A DNA stretch of 64,000 bases from contig NZ_BBWJ01000044.1 of the NCBI RefSeq assembly GCF_001463745.1, positions 62,001-126,000 on the forward strand, written 5' to 3'. Position numbers and translations under genes: made by a program. Source of the stretch: Aureimonas sp. AU22 (GTDB lineage Bacteria; Pseudomonadota; Alphaproteobacteria; Rhizobiales; Rhizobiaceae). Positions 48,611 through 56,897 of the stretch are shown here, in pieces; within the stretch, counting starts at the first letter, position 1; each line of letters opens with the position of its first letter. Below the pieces are notes generated by a model. It had not been told where the DNA came from and searched no databases. It saw only the letters and a program-made list of their open reading frames with translations.

Positions 48611-50026
48611 TCAACGGACGGTGACGAGCCGCCGGGCCAGCGCGGAGAGGTCCGGCAGGTCCTCGAGGCGGTGCACGAGATCGACGATCTCGTCGGCGCG
48701 AGCCGTGCTCATTCCGGCGAACTCGGCATTCTCGCGGAACTTGCCCGCCACCTCGTCGTAGCTCATGGGGAACGCAGGCGAGCCCTTGCCGAAGTCGGCG
48801 CGACCCGAGATGCGACGGCCGTCCGCAAGGTCGATGTCGATGATCGTGGTCATGAGGTGGTAGCCGGCGGCCTCGGCCTCGTCGTCCACCACGAAGTCGA
48901 TCTGCTCGATCATGCGCTTGACGTCCTCGCGCGCGACCGCCTCGTCGGTGAACTCGTTCAGCCCAGCCCGCCCATCGAGGAGCAGGATCGCCATGCAGAA
49001 CTCCATGGAGAACTTGGCCTGGAGCTCGTCGCTCGGACGATGGTGGATCAGCGCGTTCGGCATGTTGGAGTTGGTGCCGACGCGAACGTGGCGAACGTCC
49101 TCGGCCTTGATGCCGTTCTCTGCGATGAGGCGCAGCATCTCGGTCATACCGGGATGGGTCAGCGAGCCGGACGGGTGCGGCTTGATGGAGACGCCCGGAT
49201 CGAGGAAGGTCCAGGGGCTGCCGAGCTTGCCGTGGATGGCGCCGAGGTCGTAGCCCCCGCCCGCCGCCGAGAAGAAGCCGCGCGGCGCTTCCAGGATGCG
49301 ACCGGTCGCGGTCCAGCCGAGTTCGGCGAACTGGGCGGCCGCCACCCCGTTCTCGGCCGCCTTACCAGCGTGGAACGGCTTTGTCATCGTACCGAAGTTC
49401 TCGCGTAGGCCCGCTGACTGGGAACCCGCGATGGAAAGCGCCCGTCGCGTCGTCTCGACGTCGAAGCGCGAGAGGCTTGAAGCCGCCGATGCCGCCGCGA
49501 ATGGTCCGCAGGTGGCCGTGGCATGGAAGCCGGTCTGGTAGTGGCGCGGCGCGATCGCCTCGGCGATCTTGCACTCGACCTCGACGCCGAGGTGGTAGGC
49601 CAGCATGAAGTCGCGGCCCGAGGCACTCGTCACCTCGGCCATCGCGAAGGCGGCCGGCAGGGCCGGAGCGGTCGGGTGGGTCAGCAGCCCGTAGACGCGA
49701 TCCTTGGCGACGGCGAGCTGGGTATCGTCGTAGTCGTCGGCATGGATGCCGACGCCGTTGGCGAAGGCGGCGAAGCGCGGCGCGACGCGGCGCCCGCCAC
49801 CGATCACCGTGGCGACGCCGTCCGCCAGACCGAGGCTGTCGAGATGCTGGCGCACCAGCTCGCCGCTCTTGGCGACGGAGCCGGACAGGGCAAGGCCGAA
49901 GCCGTCCAGGATCGACTTCTTGCCGACTGCCAGAAGCTCCGCCGAAAGGTCTTCGTAGCGAGCCCCCACGACGAATTCGGCAACATACTTCGTCAGTTCG
50001 ACGTCGACCGGCATGGTCTGGTTCAT
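48611..50026 (-). CDS. MmgE/PrpD family protein, copy 2
   Basis: A 471-residue paralogue of the following gene. Family segments are GVGIHADDYDDTQLA, GLLTHPTAPALPAAFA, SIAGSQSAGLRENFGTMTKP, FHAGKAAENGVAAAQFAELG and SIKPHPSGSLTHPGMTEM. The ATG at 50026 has GGGAGGGA upstream. It is first in the unit prpD-prpD-dehydrogenase, and the shared 19-bp element lies 41 bases upstream. The substrate is unknown; a small di- or tricarboxylate is the family expectation. Confidence 0.85.
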   Translation of the reverse strand: MNQTMPVDVELTKYVAEFVVGARYEDLSAELLAVGKKSILDGFGLALSGSVAKSGELVRQHLDSLGLADGVATVIGGGRRVAPRFAAFANGVGIHADDYDDTQLAVAKDRVYGLLTHPTAPALPAAFAMAEVTSASGRDFMLAYHLGVEVECKIAEAIAPRHYQTGFHATATCGPFAAASAASSLSRFDVETTRRALSIAGSQSAGLRENFGTMTKPFHAGKAAENGVAAAQFAELGWTATGRILEAPRGFFSAAGGGYDLGAIHGKLGSPWTFLDPGVSIKPHPSGSLTHPGMTEMLRLIAENGIKAEDVRHVRVGTNSNMPNALIHHRPSDELQAKFSMEFCMAILLLDGRAGLNEFTDEAVAREDVKRMIEQIDFVVDDEAEAAGYHLMTTIIDIDLADGRRISGRADFGKGSPAFPMSYDEVAGKFRENAEFAGMSTARADEIVDLVHRLEDLPDLSALARRLVTVR

Positions 50027-50066
50027 GGCCTTCCCTCCCAATGGTGACGGGAAAGCCTTGCGAGTT

Positions 50067-50085
50067 TATCTGTCGATTGTCAACA
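50067..50085 (-). promoter_or_regulatory. Shared operator-like element, site 2
   Basis: On the minus (gene) strand the element reads TGTTGACAATCGACAGATA. It matches site 1 at 17 of 19 bases and lies upstream of the copy 2 PrpD gene. Confidence 0.6.
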
Positions 50086-50095
50086 GTTTGTAATT

Positions 50096-50842
50096 TCAAT
50101 CGTCAGAGGGACGTCCGCGCTGACGAGCCTTCGGCTTCTCGGCGGCCTCGTCGCCCGGCTGTCCAGCCTGCCGGGTGCGCAGAATGCCGTTCATGATATG
50201 GCTGCGGGCGGCCTGAAGGGCGGCCAACGGATCACGCTGCTCGAGGGCGGCCACGATCGCGCGATGCTCCTCGTTCGAGATATGCAGAACGTCGGGGCTC
50301 GCGAGCGCGCGGTAGCGCTGTATGTGCAACTCCCGCACGAAGCTCTGGTAGAGAAGCTCCAGCCGCTTGTTGCCGGCCATCTGCGCGATACGCCGATGGA
50401 ATTCGAGGTTGACGGGATAGTAGACGTGGACGTCGCCGAGCTCGACGATGGCGTCCATGCGGTCGGTCAGCGCTCGCAACTCGGCGAGATCGGCATCGGT
50501 GATGCGCTCGGCCAGCATCATGGCGATGCAGCCGAAGACGCTGGCGCGTGCTTCCGAAAGGTCCAGCGCCTCGTCGTTGGTAAGCGCACGGATGAAGAAG
50601 CCGCGATTGGGGATGATCTCGATGAGGCCGATGGCGGCGAGTGCCGAGCACGCCTCGCGGATCGGCCCGCGGCTGACGCCCAAGCGCTGGGACAGTGCGT
50701 TCTCGTTGACGCGCTCGTTGGGTTTAAGCTCGCCATCGATGATCATGCGCTCGATCTCGGCCTGAACCACGTTGGCGAGTGAGCGCGTGCGCAGGAAGTC
50801 GATCGCGGCGAGATGGGGCTGCTGGTTCGAGCTGTCCGACAT
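50096..50842 (-). CDS. GntR family regulator with FCD domain
   Basis: A 248-residue transcription factor. An N-terminal winged helix-turn-helix (LANVVQAEIERMIIDGELKP, NENALSQRLGVSRGPIREA, LIEIIPNRGFFIRAL) is followed by an all-helical FCD ligand domain of about 130 residues with potential metal His residues (NLEFHRRIAQMAGN, SNEEHRAIVAALEQRD, RSHIMNGI). FCD regulators usually sense organic acids and repress neighbouring catabolic genes. It follows the ABC importer genes on the same strand and no separate operator is visible before it, so it is probably co-transcribed with them. It is the natural candidate to bind the four shared elements. Confidence 0.93.
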   Translation of the reverse strand: MSDSSNQQPHLAAIDFLRTRSLANVVQAEIERMIIDGELKPNERVNENALSQRLGVSRGPIREACSALAAIGLIEIIPNRGFFIRALTNDEALDLSEARASVFGCIAMMLAERITDADLAELRALTDRMDAIVELGDVHVYYPVNLEFHRRIAQMAGNKRLELLYQSFVRELHIQRYRALASPDVLHISNEEHRAIVAALEQRDPLAALQAARSHIMNGILRTRQAGQPGDEAAEKPKARQRGRPSDD

Positions 50843-50964
50843 CGTGCTGGGGCCTGAACTGGAAGACGGATGGCCGGATGGCCGACCGCTCCGCATAGCA
50901 ATATTCCGCGTCCGGCGCACCTCGTCTGGCACGCGATCCCGGCGGTCGCCCCCGCCTCGCCCGG

Positions 50965-52695
50965 TCAGGCGCGCGGCCCCACGCGCTCGCCACCCAGAAC
51001 CGGCACGCGGTTCGCCACGAACACCACCGCGAAGGAGGCGAGCAGGAGGATGATGCCGAGGACGCAGATCGCACCGAGATCTCCGCTCTCGTTGAGATCG
51101 TAGATGATCACCGACACGAGCTTGGTGTTGGCCGTGGTCAGGAGGATCGTCGCCGAAAGCTCGCGGATCGTGCCCACGAAGACGAAGCACCAGGCTGCCA
51201 CGACGCTGGTTCGCAGGAGCGGCGCGGTGATGTCCCAGAGCGTCTTCAAGCGTGAGGCGCCCAGGATCCGGCCCGCCTCCTCCAGCTCGGGGTGGACGCC
51301 CTGGAAGGCCGAGGACATCTGCTGGTAGCCGGCGGGCAGCTCGATCGTCATGAAGGCGATGAGCAGGATCCAGATCGTGCCGTAGAGCTGGAACGTCGGG
51401 TTGGCGTAGGCAAGAAAGAGCGCGACGCCGAGCACGATGCCCGGAATGGCGACCGGCGCGGTCGCCAGGACCCCGAGATACTGGGCGCCCGGCAGCGAGC
51501 GCCGCGTCACGAGATAGGACACGACCAGCGCGATGGCGGTGACGATCGTGGCCGTCATCAGACCAAGCAGGAACGTGTTGCGCAGTGCCAGCTGCGTGGC
51601 GGAAAACTCGAACAGCACGAAGTTCCAGTGGCGCAGCGTCAGCGTGTCGAAGTTGAGCGCGTCGCCCACCGTGCCCGTGAAGGCCGTCTTCAGGATCGCC
51701 GCGTAGGGCAGGAAGATCGTCAGCGACAGGATCGCGACCACGAACAGGACGGCCACAGGCTTCCACCGGCCGAGTTCGGTGACGCGCGGCGTGCCGCTCT
51801 TGCCCCCGAGAACCGTGTAGCCGCGCCGCCCGAGAATCGCCTTCTGCGCCCTCAGAAGTAGGATAGTGAGAAGCAGCAAGGGGATGGCCGCGGCGGCCGC
51901 GAGACCGGGTTTGGGCGGAAACTGGAACAGGCTCCAGATTTTGGTGGTGATGACGTGGAAGCCTGCCGGCAGCGCCAGGATCGCGGGCGAACCGAACATG
52001 GTCAGCGCCTGCAGGATCGCGATCAGCGTTCCCGCCAGCATGGCGGGCAGCACCATGGGGATTGTGACGCGTCGCAGCGTCGTCATCGCGCGTCCGCCGA
52101 GGATCGAGGAGGCGTCCTCGAGATCGGAGGGCACGCGGTCGAGCGCGTTGGCGACCAGCGTGAAGACGAAGGGGAAGGTGAAGCAGGCGATCGCGAAGAC
52201 GAGGCCGGAGAACGAGTAGATGTTGACGAGATAGGCCGAAGCCTCCAGCCCGAACAGCCAGCGGTAGACGATGTTGACGATGCCGCTGTTGGGCGCGGCG
52301 ATGATCTCGTAGGCGATCGCACCGAGGAACGGGGGCGTCACGAAGGAGGCGGTCACCAGCGGCCGGATCCAGCGCCGCCCCGGCAGGTCGGTGCGTGCGA
52401 CCAGCCAGGCCATCGGCGTCGCGATCAGGCACGCGAGAATGCCGACGGCCAGCGCCATGCCGATCGCGATGGCATAGGAGCGCAGCATGGTCGGATCGGT
52501 GACGAGCTGCGTGTAGTTGTCGAGCGTGAACGTCGCGCGCCGCCCGCTGGTCCGGAACGAGTACCAGACCAGCCAGAAGAGCGGCAGGATGACGAGGACG
52601 CCGAGCAGCGCGGCGAGAAAGCCGAATGTCGGCCAGGACCAGTCGAAGCCCTTGCGGCGACGCTCTACGGTCTGCGTGTCGGCGATAACAGCCAT
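50965..52695 (-). CDS. ABC importer permease with two fused membrane domains
   Basis: A 576-residue inner-membrane protein with two BPD_transp_1 domains in tandem, each with an EAA-type loop: DASSILGGRAMTTLRRVTIP in the first half and EEAGRILGASRLKTLWDITA in the second. Such fused permeases occur in ferric-iron (FbpB-like), 2-aminoethylphosphonate and related importers. It lies between the binding-protein gene and the GntR gene. The substrate cannot be read from the permease. Confidence 0.92.
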   Translation of the reverse strand: MAVIADTQTVERRRKGFDWSWPTFGFLAALLGVLVILPLFWLVWYSFRTSGRRATFTLDNYTQLVTDPTMLRSYAIAIGMALAVGILACLIATPMAWLVARTDLPGRRWIRPLVTASFVTPPFLGAIAYEIIAAPNSGIVNIVYRWLFGLEASAYLVNIYSFSGLVFAIACFTFPFVFTLVANALDRVPSDLEDASSILGGRAMTTLRRVTIPMVLPAMLAGTLIAILQALTMFGSPAILALPAGFHVITTKIWSLFQFPPKPGLAAAAAIPLLLLTILLLRAQKAILGRRGYTVLGGKSGTPRVTELGRWKPVAVLFVVAILSLTIFLPYAAILKTAFTGTVGDALNFDTLTLRHWNFVLFEFSATQLALRNTFLLGLMTATIVTAIALVVSYLVTRRSLPGAQYLGVLATAPVAIPGIVLGVALFLAYANPTFQLYGTIWILLIAFMTIELPAGYQQMSSAFQGVHPELEEAGRILGASRLKTLWDITAPLLRTSVVAAWCFVFVGTIRELSATILLTTANTKLVSVIIYDLNESGDLGAICVLGIILLLASFAVVFVANRVPVLGGERVGPRA

Positions 52696-52795
52696 CGTGC
52701 CCCTCGGGTCCGTTCGGGATTGGGGTAACCTGGGCCGCCGATCGTCGGCCCAGGAAGGTCTCGCCGGGTTCGGCGAGACCGGGCGTCAGGCAGGA

Positions 52796-53845
52796 TCAGG
52801 TGCCGAAGTAGCGCTCGTAGTTCGACTTGATCGTATCGATCTCGGGCTCCAGCGCCTCGGGGTCGCTCTCCAGGACCTTGATGTCCTTCAGCGGCGTGCG
52901 GCCGGCCTTCTCGACCACTTCCGGGTGGAAGGAGCGAAGACCGCCGAAGTCGCTGTTCAACTGCTGCGCCTCCTTGGAGAACAGGAAGCTGTAGAAGAGC
53001 TTGGCGGCGTTGGGATGAGGCGCTTCGGCGAGCACCGCCGCGTTGCCGACGGCCAGGGGCGTGCCCTCGGCCGGATAGACGATCTTGATCGGAACGCCCT
53101 CTTCCTGGAGCCGGAAGACGTTGTATTCGTTGCCGTCGATCTCGAGCGCGCGCTCGCCCTGGGCAAGCTTCTTGGGCGGCTCGGTCGAGGACTGGACCTG
53201 CATGACGTTCTGGCCGCCCAGCTTCTCGAACCATTCCCAGCCGAGCGCCTGGGACAGGGCGAAGGTCGCGGTCATCACCGTGCCGCTGTAGCCGGGATGG
53301 GCCTTGACCATCTTGTCCTTGTACTTCGGGTCCAGAAGATCGGTCCACGTCTTGGGTGCATCGGCCTCCGGCATGAGGTCGGTGCGGTAGGCGAGAACCG
53401 AGAGATGCGCGCGGTAGGCGGCGAAGTTGCCGTCCGGGTCCTTTTCCGTCTCTGGCCAGAGGGAGGCAACGACCTCGGGGACCATGGGCTCGAGCCAGCC
53501 CTCGCGCTTGAAATACTCGAAGTGCACGGCGTCCGAGGTCTCGATCACGTCGGCATTATAGATGCCGCTCGTGTATTCCTGGCCGATGCGCTGGAAAACG
53601 CGCTCGGAGCCCGCCCGCTCCACCTGGACCTGGATCTCGGGATACTTCTCACGGAAGAGGCCGGCGAGGCGCTCGGCGACCGCGACGTCGGTGGCGGTGT
53701 AGAAGACCACCCGCCCCTCGCCTTTCGCGGCCGTCTCGAGTTCTGGTGTGATCTGGTAGGGCTCGGGCGCCTGGGCCAGCGCCGCCGGCGCGCACCCGAC
53801 GGCTGCGACGAGCCCCGCGGCCAAAAGCTTCCAATGGTTCGACAT
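52796..53845 (-). CDS. ABC importer periplasmic binding protein
   Basis: A 349-residue extracellular solute-binding protein (Fe3+/2-aminoethylphosphonate/polyamine superfamily). The signal peptide is MSNHWKLLAAGLVAAVGC with likely cleavage after APAALA. Family features include GRVVFYTATDVAVAERLAGL, NADVIETSDAVHF, PGYSGTVMTATFALSQALGW and VGNAAVLAEAPHPNAAKLF. I do not see the tandem Tyr ligand of ferric-binding proteins, so an organic anion is more likely than iron, in keeping with the surrounding catabolic genes. Confidence 0.9.
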   Translation of the reverse strand: MSNHWKLLAAGLVAAVGCAPAALAQAPEPYQITPELETAAKGEGRVVFYTATDVAVAERLAGLFREKYPEIQVQVERAGSERVFQRIGQEYTSGIYNADVIETSDAVHFEYFKREGWLEPMVPEVVASLWPETEKDPDGNFAAYRAHLSVLAYRTDLMPEADAPKTWTDLLDPKYKDKMVKAHPGYSGTVMTATFALSQALGWEWFEKLGGQNVMQVQSSTEPPKKLAQGERALEIDGNEYNVFRLQEEGVPIKIVYPAEGTPLAVGNAAVLAEAPHPNAAKLFYSFLFSKEAQQLNSDFGGLRSFHPEVVEKAGRTPLKDIKVLESDPEALEPEIDTIKSNYERYFGT

Positions 53846-53935
53846 GCTCTTCCTCCCTGGATATCCGGATGGATGGGCCGATGCGGCTCTTCTCGCCCGC
53901 TTCCCGGCAGTGACTGCACGTTCGGAACGTCGCCC

Positions 53936-55003
53936 TCAGCGGGCCAGCGCGCGGCAGCGCTCGGGCGGAAAGCGCACCCAGACCTGCCCGCCCGCCGGCA
54001 CGGCGAAGTCGACGGGAGCGAAGGCGCGCACAGTCTCGCCGTCGGCGAGCGAGACGAGGTAGTCGCGATGCGAGCCGAGATAGATCTGACGGACCACGGT
54101 GGCGGGCGCCGTGTTGGTGTCGATGCCGTTCGGCTTGGTCTCGGACAGATGAATATCATGCTGGCGGATCGAGACGGCGGTCTCGCCATCGCCCGCCACC
54201 GTCCCGCTGCGGCACTCGATGGCGAGGCCGTCGGGCCGGACCACGGTGGCCCCGTCGCCGCGGCGACCCTTGAGGATGTTCGTGCCGCCGATGAAGCGGG
54301 CGACGAACTCGGTCTCGGGCCGCTCGTAGATGTCCTCCGGCGAGCCGGCCTGCTCGATCCGGCCGTCGTTCATCACCACGATGAGATCGGCCGTGGTCAT
54401 GGCCTCCGACTGATCGTGGGTGACGTAGACGGTGGTGTAGCGGAACTCGTCGTGGAGGCGCCGGATCTCGAAGCGCATCTCCTCGCGAAGATTGGCGTCG
54501 AGGTTCGACAGCGGCTCGTCGAGGAGCAGGATCTCCGGCTTCACCACCAGGGCCCGCGCCAGCGAGACGCGCTGCTGCTGTCCGCCGGACAGCTCGCCCG
54601 GATAGCGGTCGGCGAGCGGCGACAGCCGGGTGGCGGCCAGGATTTCCTCGACGCGCCGGCGGATTTCGTCGGCCGGCAGCTTGCGCAGCTTGAGGCCATA
54701 GGCGACGTTCCCGAACACCGTCATGTGCGGCCAGAGCGCGTAGGACTGGAAGATCATCGACATGTTGCGGTCTTCGGGCGGCACCGTCGATCCAGCCGCC
54801 GACACGACCTTGCCGCCCACGCGGATCTGCCCGCCATTGGCGGGAACGAACCCGGCGACGAGCCGGAGCGTCGTGGTCTTGCCGCAGCCCGACGGCCCCA
54901 GCAGGCAGACGAGGTGGCCGCGCTCGACCGCGAGATCGATGCCCTTCACGGCTTTAAACGCGCCGTAGTTCTTGGTCAGGCCGTCCAGTTCCAGAAACGC
55001 CAT
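53936..55003 (-). CDS. ABC importer ATPase
   Basis: A 355-residue ABC ATPase of the Fe3+/polyamine/sugar type with a C-terminal TOBE domain. Walker A is GPSGCGKTT, the signature is LSGGQQQRVSLARAL, Walker B is ILLLDEPLSNLD and the switch is YVTHDQSEAM. The ATG at 55003 is preceded by GGGAGGAA. It is the first gene of the importer unit, with the shared element 57 bases upstream; the binding protein, permease and regulator follow. Confidence 0.94.
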   Translation of the reverse strand: MAFLELDGLTKNYGAFKAVKGIDLAVERGHLVCLLGPSGCGKTTTLRLVAGFVPANGGQIRVGGKVVSAAGSTVPPEDRNMSMIFQSYALWPHMTVFGNVAYGLKLRKLPADEIRRRVEEILAATRLSPLADRYPGELSGGQQQRVSLARALVVKPEILLLDEPLSNLDANLREEMRFEIRRLHDEFRYTTVYVTHDQSEAMTTADLIVVMNDGRIEQAGSPEDIYERPETEFVARFIGGTNILKGRRGDGATVVRPDGLAIECRSGTVAGDGETAVSIRQHDIHLSETKPNGIDTNTAPATVVRQIYLGSHRDYLVSLADGETVRAFAPVDFAVPAGGQVWVRFPPERCRALAR

Positions 55004-55059
55004 CGTTCCTCCCAATGGCATCCCGCGCTTCGGCGGGTACGAACCAAAAGCTAGAAGCC

Positions 55060-55078
55060 AATCTGAAGATTGTCAACA
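55060..55078 (-). promoter_or_regulatory. Shared operator-like element, site 3
   Basis: The gene-strand text is TGTTGACAATCTTCAGATT, which shares TGTTGACAAT and CAGAT with sites 1 and 2. It sits between the AbrB-type gene and the ABC importer unit. Confidence 0.6.
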
Positions 55079-55086
55079 AAAGGCAA

Positions 55087-56145
55087 TTATTCTGTTCGTT
55101 GACGATCTCGTGTTGCGTGCCAGCGGACGAGCGGCGCCACGAAGAGGTTGGTGACCAAGGTGCGCCATAGCTGGAAGCAGGCGATCGGCGCCGCCAGAAT
55201 GCCCAGCGCGCCGGCCGACGCGACCATCTCGCCTAGGCCGCCCGGCGCCGCGCTCAGGACCGACGACAAAGGATCCAGCCCCGTGGCCCAACGCACGAGC
55301 GGGGCGAAAAGCAGGAACGACACCAGGAAAAGGACCGTGCCGGATGCGAGGCCGGCGAGCGCGACCCGTGGAAGCCGGCTGAGACGCTCGAGCCGCAGCC
55401 GCAGGCCGAGCGTCGCGCCGATGGCGACCTCGGCTGGCGCGAGGACGACGTCGGGGACGGGCGGGATCGCGATGCCGGCCGCGGCGACCGCGAGCGCAAG
55501 AAGCATCGGCGTCAGGACGAAGGCATTGATGAGCCCGAGCCGGGTCGCTCCCCAGGCGATCAGCAGCGAGGCGGCCAGCATGGGAAGGAGGACCGTGAAG
55601 TCGTCGGCGATGAACCCGTGCGCCGGCATGGCGCCATGAGGCGGGTGGCCCGTCAGGCCCAGCCAGAGCGGGATCAGCGTGATCACGATCGCGACCCGAA
55701 GCGTGTGGACGAGCGTCACCGCCTGTTCGTCGGCGGCGATCTCGCGGGCCAGCGTCGCCATCTCGGCCAGTCCCGCCGGAAGGCAGCAGAGGAGCGCGCT
55801 CGTGCGGTCGATGCCTGCCATTCTGGCCGCGGGCACGGCGATGAGCGCCCCCGCGAGATTGGCCAGGAGGGCGACCAGAAGCATGACCGGCGCCATCCGG
55901 AGAAGGACGTCGAGGACCGAGGTGTCGAGCAGCGCGCCGATCGAAAGGCCGGCCGCCATCTGTCCGGCTCGCCGGACCAGCCGGCCGCCCGGCATCGCCG
56001 CCCATATGTTGGCGACCAGCGCCCCGCCCGCCATGCCACCGAGGATCAGGGCGAGCGGCAGGCCGAGGGCGCGAAACGCAAGCGCCCCGAGCGTTGCGGC
56101 CAGCGCTGTCGCTGCGACGAGTGCGAGCGTGCGAAGCGCGCTCAT
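55087..56145 (-). CDS. AbrB family membrane protein
   Basis: A 352-residue, very hydrophobic protein with two similar halves of about five helices (family annotated AbrB duplication, formerly putative ammonia monooxygenase). It is unrelated to the Bacillus AbrB DNA-binding regulator. Repeat signatures are LALILGGMAGGALVANIWA, CCLPAGLAEMATLAREIAA in the first half and SVLSAAPGGLGEMVASAGAL in the second. The fold suggests a transporter, but no substrate is established. It is the last gene of the tctC-tctB-tctA-prpD-SDR unit, 5 bases after the SDR. Confidence 0.82.
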   Translation of the reverse strand: MSALRTLALVAATALAATLGALAFRALGLPLALILGGMAGGALVANIWAAMPGGRLVRRAGQMAAGLSIGALLDTSVLDVLLRMAPVMLLVALLANLAGALIAVPAARMAGIDRTSALLCCLPAGLAEMATLAREIAADEQAVTLVHTLRVAIVITLIPLWLGLTGHPPHGAMPAHGFIADDFTVLLPMLAASLLIAWGATRLGLINAFVLTPMLLALAVAAAGIAIPPVPDVVLAPAEVAIGATLGLRLRLERLSRLPRVALAGLASGTVLFLVSFLLFAPLVRWATGLDPLSSVLSAAPGGLGEMVASAGALGILAAPIACFQLWRTLVTNLFVAPLVRWHATRDRQRTE

Positions 56146-56150
56146 CTCCG

Positions 56151-56897
56151 TCAGACCATCAGTGCACCGCCGTTCACGTGCAGCGTCTGACCGGTGACGT
56201 AACGCATGTCGGGGCGCGTGAGGCTGGCGACGGCGGCCGCGACCTCCTCGGGCGTGCCGCGCCGGCCGAGCGGGTTCGTACGGGCGGCGTGGTGGGCAGG
56301 CTCGGAGCCGGCGCGCCGCGTCTCGATCAGGCCCGGCGCGACGGTGTTGACGGCGATGCCTGCGGGTCCGAGTTCATGCGCCAACGCCTTCGCGAAACCC
56401 ACGAGGCCTGCCTTGGCGGCAATCACGTGCGCCCGGTGCGCGGCGCCCGAATGTCCCGTCAGGCCCCCGATCATGACGATCGAGGCGGCCGGGCTTCGCT
56501 TGAGGGCGGGCAAGGCCGCCTTCACCAGCAGGAACACGCTGTCGAGACCGAGCGAGAGCACGCGCCGCCAGTCCTCGAAGCTCATCTCCTCGATCGTTGA
56601 TTCCGGCCGGATCGCGGCGTTGGCGACGACGATGTCGAGGCGACCGAAACGCTCGAGCGCCGCGTCCACCATCCGTTCGGCCATGGCGGGATCGGTGAGA
56701 TCTCCGAGGGCAACCTCGGCCCGGCGACCCGTCGCCCGAACGAGACCGGCCGTCTCCTCGACGCTGGCGCGGTCGCTCGCGGCGTGAACGAGGACGTCGG
56801 CTCCGTCCTGCGCAAGGCGCTCGGAGATCGCGCGCCCGATGTTGCGGGAGGCACCCGTCACGAGGGCGACGCGTTCGGCGGCGGCGGGTTCGGTCAT
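56151..56897 (-). CDS. SDR-fold protein without canonical Ser-Tyr catalytic residues
   Basis: A 248-residue short-chain dehydrogenase/reductase fold. The cofactor motif VTGASRNIGRAI is intact, the usual NNAG reads VANAA, and the structural segment PLGRRGTPEEVAAAVASL is normal. In the catalytic region VMIGGLTGHSG has Gly where Ser is expected (residues 144-145), and the Y-x3-K motif reads V158-x3-K162 in AHVIAAKAGL. So Lys is kept but Ser and Tyr are gone. Related divergent SDRs with this AHVxxAKAGL pattern exist, to my recollection, and their reaction is unclear. The start overlaps the prpD copy 3 stop by 4 bases. Confidence 0.85.
   Translation of the reverse strand: MTEPAAAERVALVTGASRNIGRAISERLAQDGADVLVHAASDRASVEETAGLVRATGRRAEVALGDLTDPAMAERMVDAALERFGRLDIVVANAAIRPESTIEEMSFEDWRRVLSLGLDSVFLLVKAALPALKRSPAASIVMIGGLTGHSGAAHRAHVIAAKAGLVGFAKALAHELGPAGIAVNTVAPGLIETRRAGSEPAHHAARTNPLGRRGTPEEVAAAVASLTRPDMRYVTGQTLHVNGGALMV

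Noticed and set aside
53790-53845. Lipobox-like AVGC in the ABC binding-protein signal peptide
   Set aside because: The -3 residue is Ala and a good signal peptidase I site (ALA-QA) follows, so lipidation is uncertain.
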